NCBI RefSeq assembly: GCF_001640025.1
Contig: NC_031674.1
Location: forward strand, 3,596,001-3,660,000
DNA from: Sugiyamaella lignohabitans
Lineage: Eukaryota; Ascomycota; Dipodascomycetes; Dipodascales; Trichomonascaceae
Reading direction: 5' to 3'
DNA: 64,000 nucleotides
Of the stretch, positions 28,649 through 40,400 are shown piece by piece (position 1 is the first letter of the stretch; every line of letters begins with the position of its first letter). The notes beneath the pieces are model-generated. The model searched no databases, was not told the origin of the DNA, and was given only the letters and a program-made list of their open reading frames with translations. Made by a program: the position numbers and the translations under genes.

Positions 28649-30910
28649 ATGTTACTCGACATTAGTGAAGTTATCAACGATAGTATTGGTGAGATTGAGT
28701 GTGTTGAACGTGTGGTATCCCCTCGTTTTTTCGACGACACAACTGAATCTGGGTTTGTATTAGTGGATATGGACGCTCGGGCTGATTCGAGCACTAAAGT
28801 GCAGCTGTTATTTTCGAAATCCAAGGTATATGTTCACCCTACATCGTCTGCCAAGGACAATATCCCGGGATATCTGGCCTTGGTGAGACCAAAGAATGCA
28901 TCTAATACTGAAGTGCTGCTTTCATGGGTTCCCGAATCCTCTTTAGCAGGGTCGCGCGATTTGGATTACTATGTCAAAGTAGATCTCGAACCACCTCATG
29001 CAGCTGATGAAATTGGCCCAAGTACCAATGCGTCAAATTCTAGAAACACTTCAGGTATCCGTGAAGTGCTAGTCTCTCCACCTCCTAGATCGTCAATTTC
29101 ATCCTACGCGTTTTCAATTCCTTTATCAAATATTTACTCTATTCAAGTTAGACCCCCTTCTTTTGGATGGTGGTGGGGATCTCTGATTCTTCATACAAAG
29201 ACTGAAGAAACTTTGCCAGCTCTCTTTTTCCATGATTCTGAGTCGCAGAGTACTATTCTGCAAAGAAAGCAACGAACGAAGGATTTCGAGCCTTTTGCAA
29301 ACGGTGATGAGTTGTTCTGGGGTGGTGAACAGTTCCTACAATCTTTGAAGAATCTCGCTGCTCTGGAGACCTCTACTTTAGAGCCGTCAATCATGTTAGT
29401 CAATCCAGAACCAGAAGATAGAAGGGCTTTTAGTCCAAGGAGTGCAAAGGTTCAACAGCCTAAAGAAGATCCAATTTCAAAAGCTCTTAAGGATGTTAGA
29501 TGGTCAATTCTAGAAAAATTAGCCAGGGTGACGAGACTATCTCGTCAGGTGGCACTAGATGTGATTGACAAGTCTCCACAGTCTGTCAAGGTTCTTCTCA
29601 ACAAGCCTGAGGTCAAGAAAATTGGTGATGATTTTGATAGTGCCAAAGTCTACCTAGCTAAATGGGCATTGGGTATTGCAGAGGAAGCACAGCGGTCAAG
29701 GTCTAAAGTTGTTTGGAACGATGGCTATGAGGATATCATGGGCAGTGCTGTAGGTGATTTCGAGCTATTGTCTGTTGATTATTCTATTGAAAGAAGAAAT
29801 GAAGTTGGTCTCGCTGAATGGTCAGCTTTCTTTGATCATACTGGTAGGTTGAGCTTGACGGTCAGCGAGGTGAAGGAACGGATTTTCCATGGTGGACTCG
29901 CACCGGCCGTTAGAAGTCAAGCCTGGTTGTTCTTGTTGGGCGTTTTCCCCTGGGATAGTGATGAGTCCCAAAGACGCTCCATTCTGTCGGAAAAACGAAA
30001 TGAGTATTATCGCCTCAAGGGCAAGTGGTGGAATGATACCGAACGACAAGATGATGATTTTTGGAAGGATCAAAAGTCGCGCATTGAAAAAGATGTTCAC
30101 AGGACAGATCGAAATATTTCCATCTTTAGTGATTCTGACACACCACACCCCGACCCAGAGAGCAGATTTGCTGAAACCGGTACGAACCTTCACTTGGAAC
30201 AACTCAAAGATTTGCTCATCACTTACAACGAGTACAATGTCAACCTTGGTTATGTTCAGGGTATGAGTGACTTGTTATCACCTTTATATGTTGTATTCCA
30301 GGATGATGCTATTGCATTCTGGGCATTCTGCGGTTTTATGAAGCGAATGGAGCGCAATTTCCTACGTGATCAGTCTGGTATGAGACAGCAGCTACTGTCC
30401 CTCGATCACCTTGTACAGCTCATGCTGCCCAAGCTATATGTCCACTTTGAAAAGGCTGATTCGACTCACTTTTTCTTCTTCTTTCGCATGTTACTTGTTT
30501 GGTACAAACGTGAATTCGAATGGGATGACGTATTACGACTATGGGAAGTTCTGTGGACAGACTATCTGTCGAGTCAGTTTCACCTTTTCGTTGCTTTGGC
30601 TATTCTCGATAAAAATAAAGACGAGATTATGGAGCATTATACTCAGTTCGACGAGATCCTAAAGTATATGAATGAGTTGTCTATGAAGATTGACCTTGAG
30701 GATACATTAGTACGAGCTGAGATACTTTTCACAAGATTTAAGAAGACGGTAGATATGGTAGATAGGAAACGTGCTGAACAGAATAACGAAGATGCTGCAG
30801 GTCAGCAAGAGGGTCTACCAAAAATCAGCGACGAATTAAGACTCCTGCTATCTAAAGAAGTAATTGAAACAAAGGAGGTTGAACGACCCCCCAATGCTGG
30901 AGGTGGCTAA
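28649..30910 (+). CDS. GYP7: Ypt/Rab GTPase-activating protein GYP7
   Basis: TBC-domain GAP that accelerates GTP hydrolysis by Ypt7 and other Rabs at the vacuole. 753 aa (yeast Gyp7 746 aa). The N-terminal half has the Gyp7/TBC1D15 DUF3548-like lipid or Rab-binding region (SSYAFSIPLSNIYSIQVRPPS followed by FGWWWGSL). The TBC domain runs from about residue 410 to 700: FHGGLAPAVRSQAWLFLLGV, arginine-finger motif IEKDVHRTDR near 480, glutamine-finger motif NLGYVQGMSDLLSP near 532, then FFFRMLLVWYKREFEWDDVLRLWEVLWT in two conserved blocks. Both catalytic fingers are intact. No intron. Confidence 0.95.
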   Translation: MLLDISEVINDSIGEIECVERVVSPRFFDDTTESGFVLVDMDARADSSTKVQLLFSKSKVYVHPTSSAKDNIPGYLALVRPKNASNTEVLLSWVPESSLAGSRDLDYYVKVDLEPPHAADEIGPSTNASNSRNTSGIREVLVSPPPRSSISSYAFSIPLSNIYSIQVRPPSFGWWWGSLILHTKTEETLPALFFHDSESQSTILQRKQRTKDFEPFANGDELFWGGEQFLQSLKNLAALETSTLEPSIMLVNPEPEDRRAFSPRSAKVQQPKEDPISKALKDVRWSILEKLARVTRLSRQVALDVIDKSPQSVKVLLNKPEVKKIGDDFDSAKVYLAKWALGIAEEAQRSRSKVVWNDGYEDIMGSAVGDFELLSVDYSIERRNEVGLAEWSAFFDHTGRLSLTVSEVKERIFHGGLAPAVRSQAWLFLLGVFPWDSDESQRRSILSEKRNEYYRLKGKWWNDTERQDDDFWKDQKSRIEKDVHRTDRNISIFSDSDTPHPDPESRFAETGTNLHLEQLKDLLITYNEYNVNLGYVQGMSDLLSPLYVVFQDDAIAFWAFCGFMKRMERNFLRDQSGMRQQLLSLDHLVQLMLPKLYVHFEKADSTHFFFFFRMLLVWYKREFEWDDVLRLWEVLWTDYLSSQFHLFVALAILDKNKDEIMEHYTQFDEILKYMNELSMKIDLEDTLVRAEILFTRFKKTVDMVDRKRAEQNNEDAAGQQEGLPKISDELRLLLSKEVIETKEVERPPNAGGG

Positions 30911-31012
30911 ACTATTTATTAATTAAGTTATATATTAAACAAAATTACATCATCAAGTCATTATATTTCGTAATCATTATTGGATTGATAGTTAGTTCAA
31001 TCAATCACTATG

Positions 31013-34000
31013 TTATACTTCGGGGATCCCATTGTACTCGATATATGCCAAGAACAATTGAAATCTCCTTTCTTTGTCAAAAGAGCTAATTACTCTTGAC
31101 AGTACATTGTTTAGTCCCCGCTGCTCAGTTAGCTGCACCACTAATGAAGGCAGGTCGTTTTCGTCATCTCCAGGAATCTGGGTTTCTAAAGAAGAAGTAT
31201 GACGCTCGATAAATTTAGAGATATTAGAGGCTAAGATTTCATCAGGAAAAATAATATCCGGTGGTAGAATTGCTCTAATTTGTGATTCCTCAACTGTCGA
31301 ATTGGAAAGCAACCTTTTCAACCTTTTCATAGATTTAGGTTCTCGTCTTGCAAGATTATTGACGAGCCTTGGAATGTTCGCATCAACCAGCTTCTCAACT
31401 ATTGCATCCTCTTGCGGAGTCCACACCGACTCATTAAGGACCCCAAGCAGTTTTTTCAACCGACCCTTTTTTGAGCCTAATAAAAGTAGCATTCGGCCAT
31501 TGACCCTTTCTATTCCATGGAATTTCTCACATTCCTTAAATTTGGCCCACTTCGAATCGTCAAGAACACTCAATATTTTATTTGCTTGCTGGCTTCTCAT
31601 AGGAGCATCTAACAACCAGTAATCCCGATAGTATTCAATGAGTCTTAGTACACTGTCATCCGACAGCTCAGTCTGTAACTGGCTGAGCAAACCCAATCTA
31701 CTCAAATCTCCCAGAATATGAACCCTATTATGGACGTTTTGAAGGTATATTACGAGGGCATTATTTCTCTTAAGACATAGCCTAGCAATCTTGGGAACTA
31801 AAGCCTTGTCAATAAAATCTCTTAATATCTGATCCTCATCAAATATCCATATACCTGGTACCCTTGGCAAATGCTGAGAGTCAAAGTCACCGCTTAGTAT
31901 ACCATCTAACAGGGCCAAAGTTAAGTCTCTATCCAGTGAAGTAGCATAACAGCAATTTTGAATAGTCACCAAATCCAATGTTGGAAATACTTCCGACAAC
32001 AATTTTACCAGCTCTGCACTGTTTCTTTCTGTGATGTACTTATCCAGTAAGCTTAGAAGTTCTCCGCTGTAGTTCTTATGACGCAAAATTGATGAGGGTG
32101 TTTCCGTGTCATTCGGGTATTGTTGACTACCGGTCTCATTTATCGCTGATTTAGCACTGCTACCATTAGCACTAACACTATCAGTAACCTTTTCTACTTC
32201 AACATTATCATATTCATCAGTAACATCAACCTCGACAACTTGACTAAATGCTTCGAACTGACTTCCCTGCACGTTTCTTTCCCTACTTGCTTCACTCGAC
32301 GAGACTGCTTGCGATAGATTCTCATTGGATCCTTCCACGTTCCGCTCGATAATTTTTCTTCGCTTTTGAGCTTCTTCATGGCTCCCATCTACAGTAGATT
32401 CACTGCCACCTGTTCCATCCGAGCTCTCGGCTACCTCAATAATGGCAGGCCGTTTTCTTCGTCCGCCGTTTGCAGTCAAAACTCCGTCTTTGCCATTGGA
32501 ACTTGTAACTGCGTTTGAATTATCCTTGGCTTGGGTCTGGGTATTTGGCTTTTGAATACCATTAGTGAGTGTATCAATAAATGGGTCCTCCTCAGACTCT
32601 ATTTCAGAAGCTTCTACACTTTGGACATCCTCATAATACACTCCTTGGGAACTGTGATTTGTTTTATCATTAGATCCCATATTTGCAATTTCTTCAGCTT
32701 CTTTTTCTGATGAGCTTTGCTCCCCAAGCTCCGGTGATAATCGCGATGTAAATTGAAATTTATCTTTTGATCCATTTGCCACCGTTTTCGGTTGAATCTC
32801 CTCAAACAGTGCATCAAAGGATTCAGATTCGTCTTCTGTCTTTCGAGCTGATTTTTTACGACCGGCTCCCCGGGTAGATTTCTTCCCATTCCTAGCACCT
32901 GCAGCTATTTTATTACTCACGACAGAAGCCACAGGAGATTTAACTTGAGATGACGCTGAACCATCTATGATTCCTAGTTTTTTTAACGATGAGCTGAGAA
33001 ACACCTCAGGATAATCATCTTGTAGGATGGCTTTTATCTCGGCATCGCTTCTGTGACCAAATATACGCTCCCGAGATACTTTTCTTCGTCTGAGATCAAC
33101 ATCTCTATGTTCACAATCATACATCGCAAGATTTGAAAGCCAGTTTATATCAGTCCGCGATTTATGCTAAACCTCGTTAGTCTCGCTCGAAATCACAATT
33201 TTAATGCATATCACACTCACCAATTCGCTTAATACTTTGAAGTTCAAAGCGTCATACTTCTTTCGACATATCGCAATAAAATCTAAAAGTATATCGAACT
33301 CATCATTAGAGAACTTTTGTCTAAACTTGTGCTGTGATAGTGTTGAGTTCGCAAGCGCAACAGTCCAAAACGTTTCCCATTGTGCCTCCTTTACTAGATA
33401 CAAATCGCCTGCAACCTGTGATAACATATGGACGTGCTTCATGCGCCTTAGCTGTCTAAGAATACCTTGTTCTGCTCGACTTAGCTACAAGGTGTTAGTT
33501 GTCCTGTTCCCTACTTTTCGTAAAAATGTCACTTACCGTTTTCTCAAGCGCCTGCGAAAGCTTTTTAGTTTCCAACAGCGGCTTTATTCCAGCTTCCATA
33601 GAACAACAAACCTTAGCAATTAATGCATTTTCAAACCGTTCATACGGCGCATGAATGGGTCTTTCCACACCCGGGCTGAAGGCCTTACTCTCGCCATTCG
33701 CTCCGATTGCATTGACATCCGACTCGATGTATTTTGATATTGGGGTCTCCTGACCACTTAGTGGGCCGGCTCTGTTGGAAATTTTAGATACAGTTGGTGG
33801 TTTTGGCGGGCCATTCAAGGATCCTGTAAAAGCAGCCACTGAATCAACAGATCCTGACGAGGTTGACGAAATTCTCGCATCTTCTGCTCCTTCCTGAGGA
33901 GTTTTCCTGATCCCAGATTCGCCTGATACTTCATGAGGTTCAGAACCCTTGCTATTTGAATCGTTTCCTCCGACATTTCCATTTGCAACCGCAATTTGCG

Positions 34001-35063
34001 ATTGGTCGTTGGCTGAAAGGGGTCTTGAGTTTTGTGTTGAATTACTTGTATCAGTATCCTGGATATCGTCAGCGATCCGTGGCAGCCGTCCTCTACGTTG
34101 TGTTGTTGGAGGGACTAACCCACGAGTGCTTGGTTCTACTTGACTTGACGGTAAACCTTCAAAAGGAAAAGGGGGGCTAGCCTCGTGTAGCATTGCTGGA
34201 CGGGAGTCAGCCACTGATTTTTTGTGGGCTTCGTCAGGGCCAGATTGTGTGGTTCCTGGTTCATTATCTTTGCCCTGTTCTAAGCTTACTATATCCGTTG
34301 GCAAAGGGATATTTGACAAATTTGGACCTTGTGAGCTGGTTGGACTGTGTTCAGAAGCAGAAGGTGAGCTGGAAAGAGACGCCAGGGTCAAAGAGACTCT
34401 ATCTCCCATATTTGGAGATAGAGCATTATGAGTCGATCCAACTGCGTTGTGGCCGTTTATACTTGACATTGATATTAGCCTGGCATTAATCCGACTTCGT
34501 TGACGAGGACTTTCTAAGAGAGAATCATTGCTGGGCTTCTCTGCTACATGCTTTGTTGGGCTGCTATACTCTTCTTTAACTTTAACAAGACCGTAATCTG
34601 TTTGGCCATGTTTATGAGACTGAAGTAGGTGCGGTGGATCAATAACGGGATGGACAGTTTGTTCATTATTGTCTCCATGGCCTGTAATTGGGAGGCGCGT
34701 ATGATCCTCTTTATAAATATGCCCTCCGTATACCCCTTTACGTATAGTGAATGATTCTAGTCCCGAGGAAGCCCCATGGAGGTATAGTTCCTTGACAACG
34801 TCAGGCGAGAAACAAGCCAGATGCTGGTACAACTGTGGCAGAGGCCTAGGATTGTCCTTTTCAACTATATTTATACTATCTGCAGCCGGTACATTGACAA
34901 TATGTCCACCATATTGTTCAATTGACGCAACTAGTTCATTCCTATCACGAACATCCTTGTGAACCCAGAACGAGAATTGCTCAAGACTATAACACACGTC
35001 TCTGTCGGATTCGTCATTACTTGAAAAAAATAACTTTGAGTCCTCCTCGTCCTCTTTAGTCAT
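31013..35063 (-). CDS. Large nuclear protein with BRCT-like N-terminus and Myb-like segments (three exons)
   Basis: Three frames join into one gene: exons (minus strand) 35063-33537, 33484-33221 and 33166-31013, both junctions phase 0, 1314 aa. Introns are only 52 and 54 nt. Donors are GTAAGT and GTGAGT, both branch sites are CTAAC, acceptors are TAG. The N-terminus (about 25-70: FSFWVHKDVRDRNELVASIEQ then YGGHIVNV) looks like a BRCT domain. Residues about 70-500 are disordered and Ser-rich. The exon 2 region is a compact helical block. Near the C-terminus two segments (GIWIFDEDQIL and SVWTPQEDAIVEKLV) start like Myb/SANT repeats. BRCT plus Myb-like modules recall Rap1, but I cannot align it to Rap1, so the identity is open. 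Exon structure is firm; function is not. Confidence 0.75.
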
Positions 35064-36058
35064 TTGTAGTAGAGTGCAAATTACCAGTGCATGATCTTAT
35101 TGGTTATATTCTTCAAGAGTAATCAAGACTAATCAACTGACAAGTTTGTGGAAGATGGCGCTCTGTGTATAGTACATTTCATGATAACCCGCACCTGTAG
35201 ATCTGCATTTCTCCAACTCGTTACAAGAATATTCGAACCACCCGAAGTAATCCTCCATCATTCTCGAATCTGACGAAAGATACTTGAATAATTCTTTACC
35301 TTACTCGAGTTTGATCAATATACTTGAATAACGAGAACCCTAGCATGATTATATTAGTGAACAATTCTTCTCTGATAATATTTAGCATTGATACCCACCC
35401 ACGGCGATTTGAATACTGATATACGTAGAAGTGGCAGCTTTATTTTGGATATCACGGCAAAACTAATCTTCAAGCGCTCACTCTCACCACTCATAGTTAA
35501 CCTGCTGATATGACGTTGCGCTTGATAGACCCCCCAGTGGTCGTTTTCTTGTCGTATTCGGTACGATAAGATTAGATCTATTCGATCTCGAGAGAGTGCC
35601 GTGGCACGTGATCAGAATTATATATGCAGTAATAAATTTAGCACGAGGTGCGAAATTGGCGCGTACAGTGACAGTCATTAATTGAACTTATAGGAAACAT
35701 TCTCGCATTGCCAAATATCCATGATTTGGCGACGGTCACATCGCTGGATCTGCCTACATTCTTATTGTTTACACGCTTACAAATTCTCCCTGCCCAGACT
35801 GTATTTGTAACAGCGAGTTCGGCCGATTCTTTGCGGCTTACCTACTTACAAATCCTGCATGACCGTGGTGTAAATACGCGTGTGAGGCGCGTTTGTTAAT
35901 TAGCCCATACCCACGAGGGGCGCGTTACACAGCGGTTGAAAAATAAATAAATTAGACGCGATATCCACTGATTGTATTATTTCTTCCTTTCTTTCCATTT
36001 TTCTTACTTTCTTTGCATCAAATATTTTTCATTCCTTACACTTAGAAAGAAATTAAAA
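35064..36058. other. Divergent promoter region upstream of RNR1
   Basis: About 1 kb between the start of the BRCT-like gene and RNR1. No gene is seen. It is notable for CpG-containing ACGCG motifs clustered just before RNR1, another CGCGT at 35660-35664 inside TTGGCGCG, and pyrimidine-rich sequence directly before the ATG. Confidence 0.6.
35876..35960. promoter_or_regulatory. MCB (MBF) site cluster of RNR1
   Basis: Four ACGCG cores within 85 bp: ACGCGT at 35876-35881, CGCGT at 35888-35892, CGCGT at 35921-35925 and ACGCG at 35956-35960, all 100-180 bp before the RNR1 ATG. MBF binding to such sites drives G1/S transcription of RNR1 in other yeasts, so this looks like a conserved cell-cycle circuit. 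Confidence 0.7.
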
Positions 36059-38773
36059 ATGTTTGTCTACAAAAGAGACGGTCGTAAGGAGAAGGTCCAA
36101 TTCGACAAGGTAAGTTGGTATTTTTTGGCCACACAATTGAACTCTAGCAAGAAATATCCAATTCTCGCGAGAATGACCTCAAATAATGGTCAATGTTTCT
36201 TTGAGTTCTAACATTTTTAGATTACTGCTCGTGTCAGCAGACTTTGTTATGGATTGGACCCCAATCACGTCGATGCCGCTCAAATCACTCAACGCGTTAT
36301 TTCCGGTGTTTACCAGGGAGTCACGACTGTTGAATTGGACAATTTGGCTGCTGAGACCGCTGCCTATATGACCACTCAACACCCAGATTATGCAATTCTT
36401 GCTGCTAGAATCGCTGTTTCTAACTTGCATAAACAAACCAAGAAGCAATTCTCTCAGGTCATCTACGATTTATACCACTATACCAATCCTCGCAATGGTA
36501 AGCTTTCGCCCATGATTGCTGATGACGTGTATGAGGTTGTTCAAAAGCATGCTGATGAGCTTAATTCAGCCATTGTTTATGATCGTGATTTCTCTTACAA
36601 TTACTTCGGTTTCAAGACTTTGGAAAGATCGTACTTGCTCAAGATTAATGGTAAAATCGCCGAGAGACCCCAACACATGATCATGAGAGTAGCTGTTGGT
36701 ATTCATGGTTCTGATATCACCAAGGCCATTGAAACATACAACTACATGTCTCAAAAGTATTTTACACATGCCTCCCCCACTCTGTACAATGCTGGTACTC
36801 CCAAGCCTCAAATGTCCTCTTGCTTCTTGGTTAACATGAAGGACGATTCTATAGATGGCATTTACGATACTTTGAAGACTTGTGCCTTGATTTCAAAGTC
36901 TGCTGGTGGTATTGGTTTGAGTGTTCATAATATCCGTGCTACTGGCTCCTACATTGCTGGAACTAACGGTACCTCAAACGGTATTGTTCCCATGTTGAGA
37001 GTTTTCAATAATACTGCTAGATATGTTGATCAGGGTGGTAATAAGCGACCAGGTGCTTTTGCCATGTACTTGGAGCCTTGGCATGATGATGTTTTTGAAT
37101 TCATTGAGCTGCGAAAGAATCACGGTAAGGAAGAAGTCCGTGCCAGAGATTTGTTCTTGGCTCTATGGATTCCTGACTTGTTCATGAAGAGAGTCAAGGC
37201 TAACGAGGATTGGACTTTGATGTGTCCCAATGAGTGTCCTGGCTTGGATGATGTCTATGGTGACGAGTTCGTTGCTCTTTATGAGAAGTACGAGAAGGAA
37301 GGTAGAGGCAGAAGAACCATCAAGGCCCAAAAGCTGTGGTATGCTATTCTCGAAGCTCAAACTGAGACTGGTAACCCATTCATGCTTTATAAGGATGCTT
37401 GTAATAGCAAGAGTAACCAACAAAACTTGGGTACTATCAAGTCCTCCAACTTGTGCTGTGAAATTGTTGAGTACTCTTCTCCTGAAGAAGTTGCCGTCTG
37501 TAATTTGGCATCGTTGTCTCTACCTGCTTTCGTTGAAAGTGATGAGGAAGGTTTGTGGTATAACTTTAACAAACTTCACGAGGTTGCCAAGGTTGTCACT
37601 AGAAACTTGAATGTTATTATTGACAGAAACTTTTACCCTGTCAAGGAAGCTGAAAGAAGCAATTTCCGTCACAGACCCATTGCTCTTGGTATTCAAGGTT
37701 TGGCCGATGCCTTTATGGCTCTCCGTTTGCCATTCGACTCCCCTGAGGCCAAGCAATTGAACGTTCAAATTGCTGAGACCATCTATCATGCTGCTGTTGA
37801 ATCTTCGGTTGAACTCGCCGAATTGTACGGACCCTATGAGACTTACCAAGGTTCTCCTGCCTCAAAGGGTCTTTTGCAATTTGATTTGTGGGATATCACT
37901 CCCACTGATCTCTGGGACTGGGCTGCTCTCAAGAAGAAGATGGCTAAGCATGGTCTGAGAAACTCCCTTCTCGTTGCTCCTATGCCTACTGCCTCAACAT
38001 CACAAATTCTTGGTAACAACGAATGTTTCGAACCTTACACATCCAACATCTACTCTCGTAGAGTTCTTGCCGGTGAATTCCAAATTGTTAATCAATGGTT
38101 GTTGAAGGACCTTGTCGATTTGGGACTGTGGGGAGAGAACATGAAGAATAGAATTATTGCCAACAATGGTTCTATTCAGAATATTCCTAACATCCCTGAG
38201 GATATCAAGGCATTGTATAAGACTGTTTGGGAGCTTTCTCAGAAGACAATCATTGATATGGCTGCTGATCGTGCTGCCTTTATCGATCAAAGTCAATCTT
38301 TGAACATTTACATTCAAGCTCCTACTATGGGCAAATTGACTAGTATGCATTTCTACGGCTGGCAAAAGGGTCTTAAGACAGGAATGTACTACTTGCGTAC
38401 ACAAGCAGCATCCGCTCCTATTCAATTTACTGTTGACCAAGAGGCTCTCAAGGTTTCTGACGGTAACGTTGCTAAGAATCTTGTTAGAAAGCAATATAGA
38501 CAAGGCTTCCCTGGTCAAGGAAGTGAGGTTGACAAGCTGGCTGAAAAAGTGTCCAATCTCACCACTCAACCCGTCCCTGTTGCTGCTACTGTGGTGGCCG
38601 CTGAGAATAACAAGGAAAATCTTGATGTATCTACCACTACCACTACTAAGCTTTCGGATACCGACGGTGTTGCTGCTGCTGATGGTGACAAGTCCGAGAT
38701 TGATATTTACAATGAAAAGGTCCTTGCTTGTTCCATTGCCAACCCTGGAGCTTGTGAGATGTGTTCTGGTTAA
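36059..38773 (+). CDS. RNR1: Ribonucleotide reductase large subunit (two exons)
   Basis: Class I large subunit that reduces ribonucleoside diphosphates for DNA synthesis. Exon 1 (36059-36109) encodes [17 protein letters not shown]; the 111-nt intron (GTAAGT, TTCTAAC at 36206-36212, TAG) ends at 36220; exon 2 (36221-38773) continues [19 protein letters not shown]. 867 aa. All catalytic parts are intact: PQMSSCFLV (first active-site Cys), NLCCEIVEY (Asn, Cys, Glu), AVCNLAS (second Cys), MYYLRTQA (radical-path Tyr pair) and the C-terminal CEMCSG shuttle cysteines. The N-terminal ATP cone is present. The acidic, Thr-rich linker before the tail is variable in the family. Codon bias is moderate, as expected for an expressed enzyme. 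MCB sites precede it. Confidence 0.98.
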
Positions 38774-38969
38774 TGTTTGCTAATGGTATGATAAGGAGGG
38801 TATTTAATTTTTGTTTGTTTACATTTGCTTTGCTGATTCGATTTCCTTGTTTTTGTTCACTGTTTTGTATGAATATTTTATAATTATGAAGAATATAAAT
38901 ATATTAATGAATTAAAGTTCGTAAAATATTATGAGCTAAATGTATAAATATGACTGAGGCAAAGACAGT

Positions 38970-40352
38970 CTAGGGCAATCCATTCAAATACTTTTTAATT
39001 TGAAGATAAATATACTCGAGTTGAGTTGCTTTTTGAACCATTCCAAGACGCTGTTGTCTCATGCTTGAAACAAGATCATATACCAAATCTCGCTCGTTAT
39101 CCACCCAACATCCTCTCGTTAAAGCAGCATCAATAGCTAAATACGTTCCTGAACGGCCGATACCTGCCGAGCAATGCACAACCAAGGGTGATTGAGGAGC
39201 GGTATTTTTCGCATTGGCTATGGAAACAAAGTTTACCATATCGGCCCCTCCGCTTGGATTACCGAAGTCTGGCCATGTGTTGTAATAGAAGTGATGAACT
39301 GCTTTCTTTGTGCCTGTTGTGACATTTGTAATTTCAAGCTCGCGTAGTTCATAGTACGAAGTTTGAGATAAAGATACCAATCGTACTGATAGATCGTGTT
39401 TATAATTCTCTCCCTTTGGAATTGGAATAGAAACATTCTTATCCACAGGCCAATACCGTGCGCATTTGTTCATTCGTTGGCCCTTATATGGCTCACTCAA
39501 TCCTGTAAGCATAATTATTACCGCTGGGTCTCCACAATATTCATTAACCATCTGCCAAAAATCAACTATTGTCGAATTTAAGGGACCCTGAGTAACTATG
39601 TAAGTTTTGGAAGCAATATTGTCAGAAGAAGGGCTGCTGAAAGGGGACTGTGGGCGTTCCGATGATACCGACACTGAAGAAGATGAAGTGGCCTCCTCCA
39701 CTGGCAAGTCAGATTGCTCGAGTCCCTTTTCCCCCTTTACCTGCTCCTTGACCACAGGAATTTCAGAATTTGATGAGTTTGAATTAGACCGCGAGTGCGT
39801 GAAAAACTTCCGTGATGGACGGGAACTCGTTTTAGACGAGCTGTCCTTCAATTTCGAATCATTTTGAGGAGGGTGGAGGTCACCTCCTGGAGTTAAGGTG
39901 ACCCATGAAGCATTAATGTAATCATTACCATCGGCGGTTACAGGAAGTTTGACCCTCGTTTTATCCCACGGTACAACACCACGGTACCGGTTTCTGACAA
40001 GATTTTCAGGACTCAAACCATATCGTACGCTCCATTCCGGCTTCCCGAAACGAGCGTGTTCTTCTTCGTTCAACACATCGAACTTTATCTCAATATCGTT
40101 CAAAGATTGGTTTAGATAGCTTGGAAGAGCTGCATCTCGGTTTCGCTTGATTATCCGCGATGTTAAACCCATAATAATATATGTCCCCTCAGTCACTAAA
40201 AACCCACCAACACGCTTGTGATTCAACTGTAAAACCAAATTATCTTGGCATATAATTGGTGTCCTGGTTATTTCAACATTTGGCCAGATCAGTCGGGTCC
40301 ATGTTGAAGTGAGATGTGCGGCTGGCTCGGCGTTCGATACGTTAGATCCCAT
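38970..40352 (-). CDS. Protein tyrosine phosphatase, PTP1-like
   Basis: Classical tyrosine-specific phosphatase domain: NRYRGVVPWDKTRVKL and NDYINASWV near residues 118-152, YIVTQGPLNSTIVDFWQMV, WPD loop NTWPDFGNP near 362, P-loop VHCSAGIGRSGTY near 391-403 and Q-loop MVQKATQLEYIYLQ at the end. All catalytic residues (Cys, Arg, Asp, Gln) are present. A Ser-rich insertion (about 155-245) splits the domain between the NDYINAS and TQGP motifs. Length is 460 aa from the first ATG; that N-terminus (MGSNVSNA) matches an N-myristoylation pattern. The ATG at 40172 (MGLTSRIIKRNRD) is an alternative start closer to the yeast Ptp1 N-terminus. The first-ATG model leaves only 48 bp to the divergent OST4 start, which favours the shorter form. 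Confidence 0.88.
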   Translation of the reverse strand: MGSNVSNAEPAAHLTSTWTRLIWPNVEITRTPIICQDNLVLQLNHKRVGGFLVTEGTYIIMGLTSRIIKRNRDAALPSYLNQSLNDIEIKFDVLNEEEHARFGKPEWSVRYGLSPENLVRNRYRGVVPWDKTRVKLPVTADGNDYINASWVTLTPGGDLHPPQNDSKLKDSSSKTSSRPSRKFFTHSRSNSNSSNSEIPVVKEQVKGEKGLEQSDLPVEEATSSSSVSVSSERPQSPFSSPSSDNIASKTYIVTQGPLNSTIVDFWQMVNEYCGDPAVIIMLTGLSEPYKGQRMNKCARYWPVDKNVSIPIPKGENYKHDLSVRLVSLSQTSYYELRELEITNVTTGTKKAVHHFYYNTWPDFGNPSGGADMVNFVSIANAKNTAPQSPLVVHCSAGIGRSGTYLAIDAALTRGCWVDNERDLVYDLVSSMRQQRLGMVQKATQLEYIYLQIKKYLNGLP

Positions 40353-40400
40353 TATTGTTACTGCGTGTCATCCATCTCCTAGCCAAACTAACGCTCAAAG

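Noticed and set aside
35972..36211. 79-codon frame containing the RNR1 N-terminus
   Set aside because: It is exon 1 of RNR1 reading into the intron; splice signals and homology place the donor at 36110.
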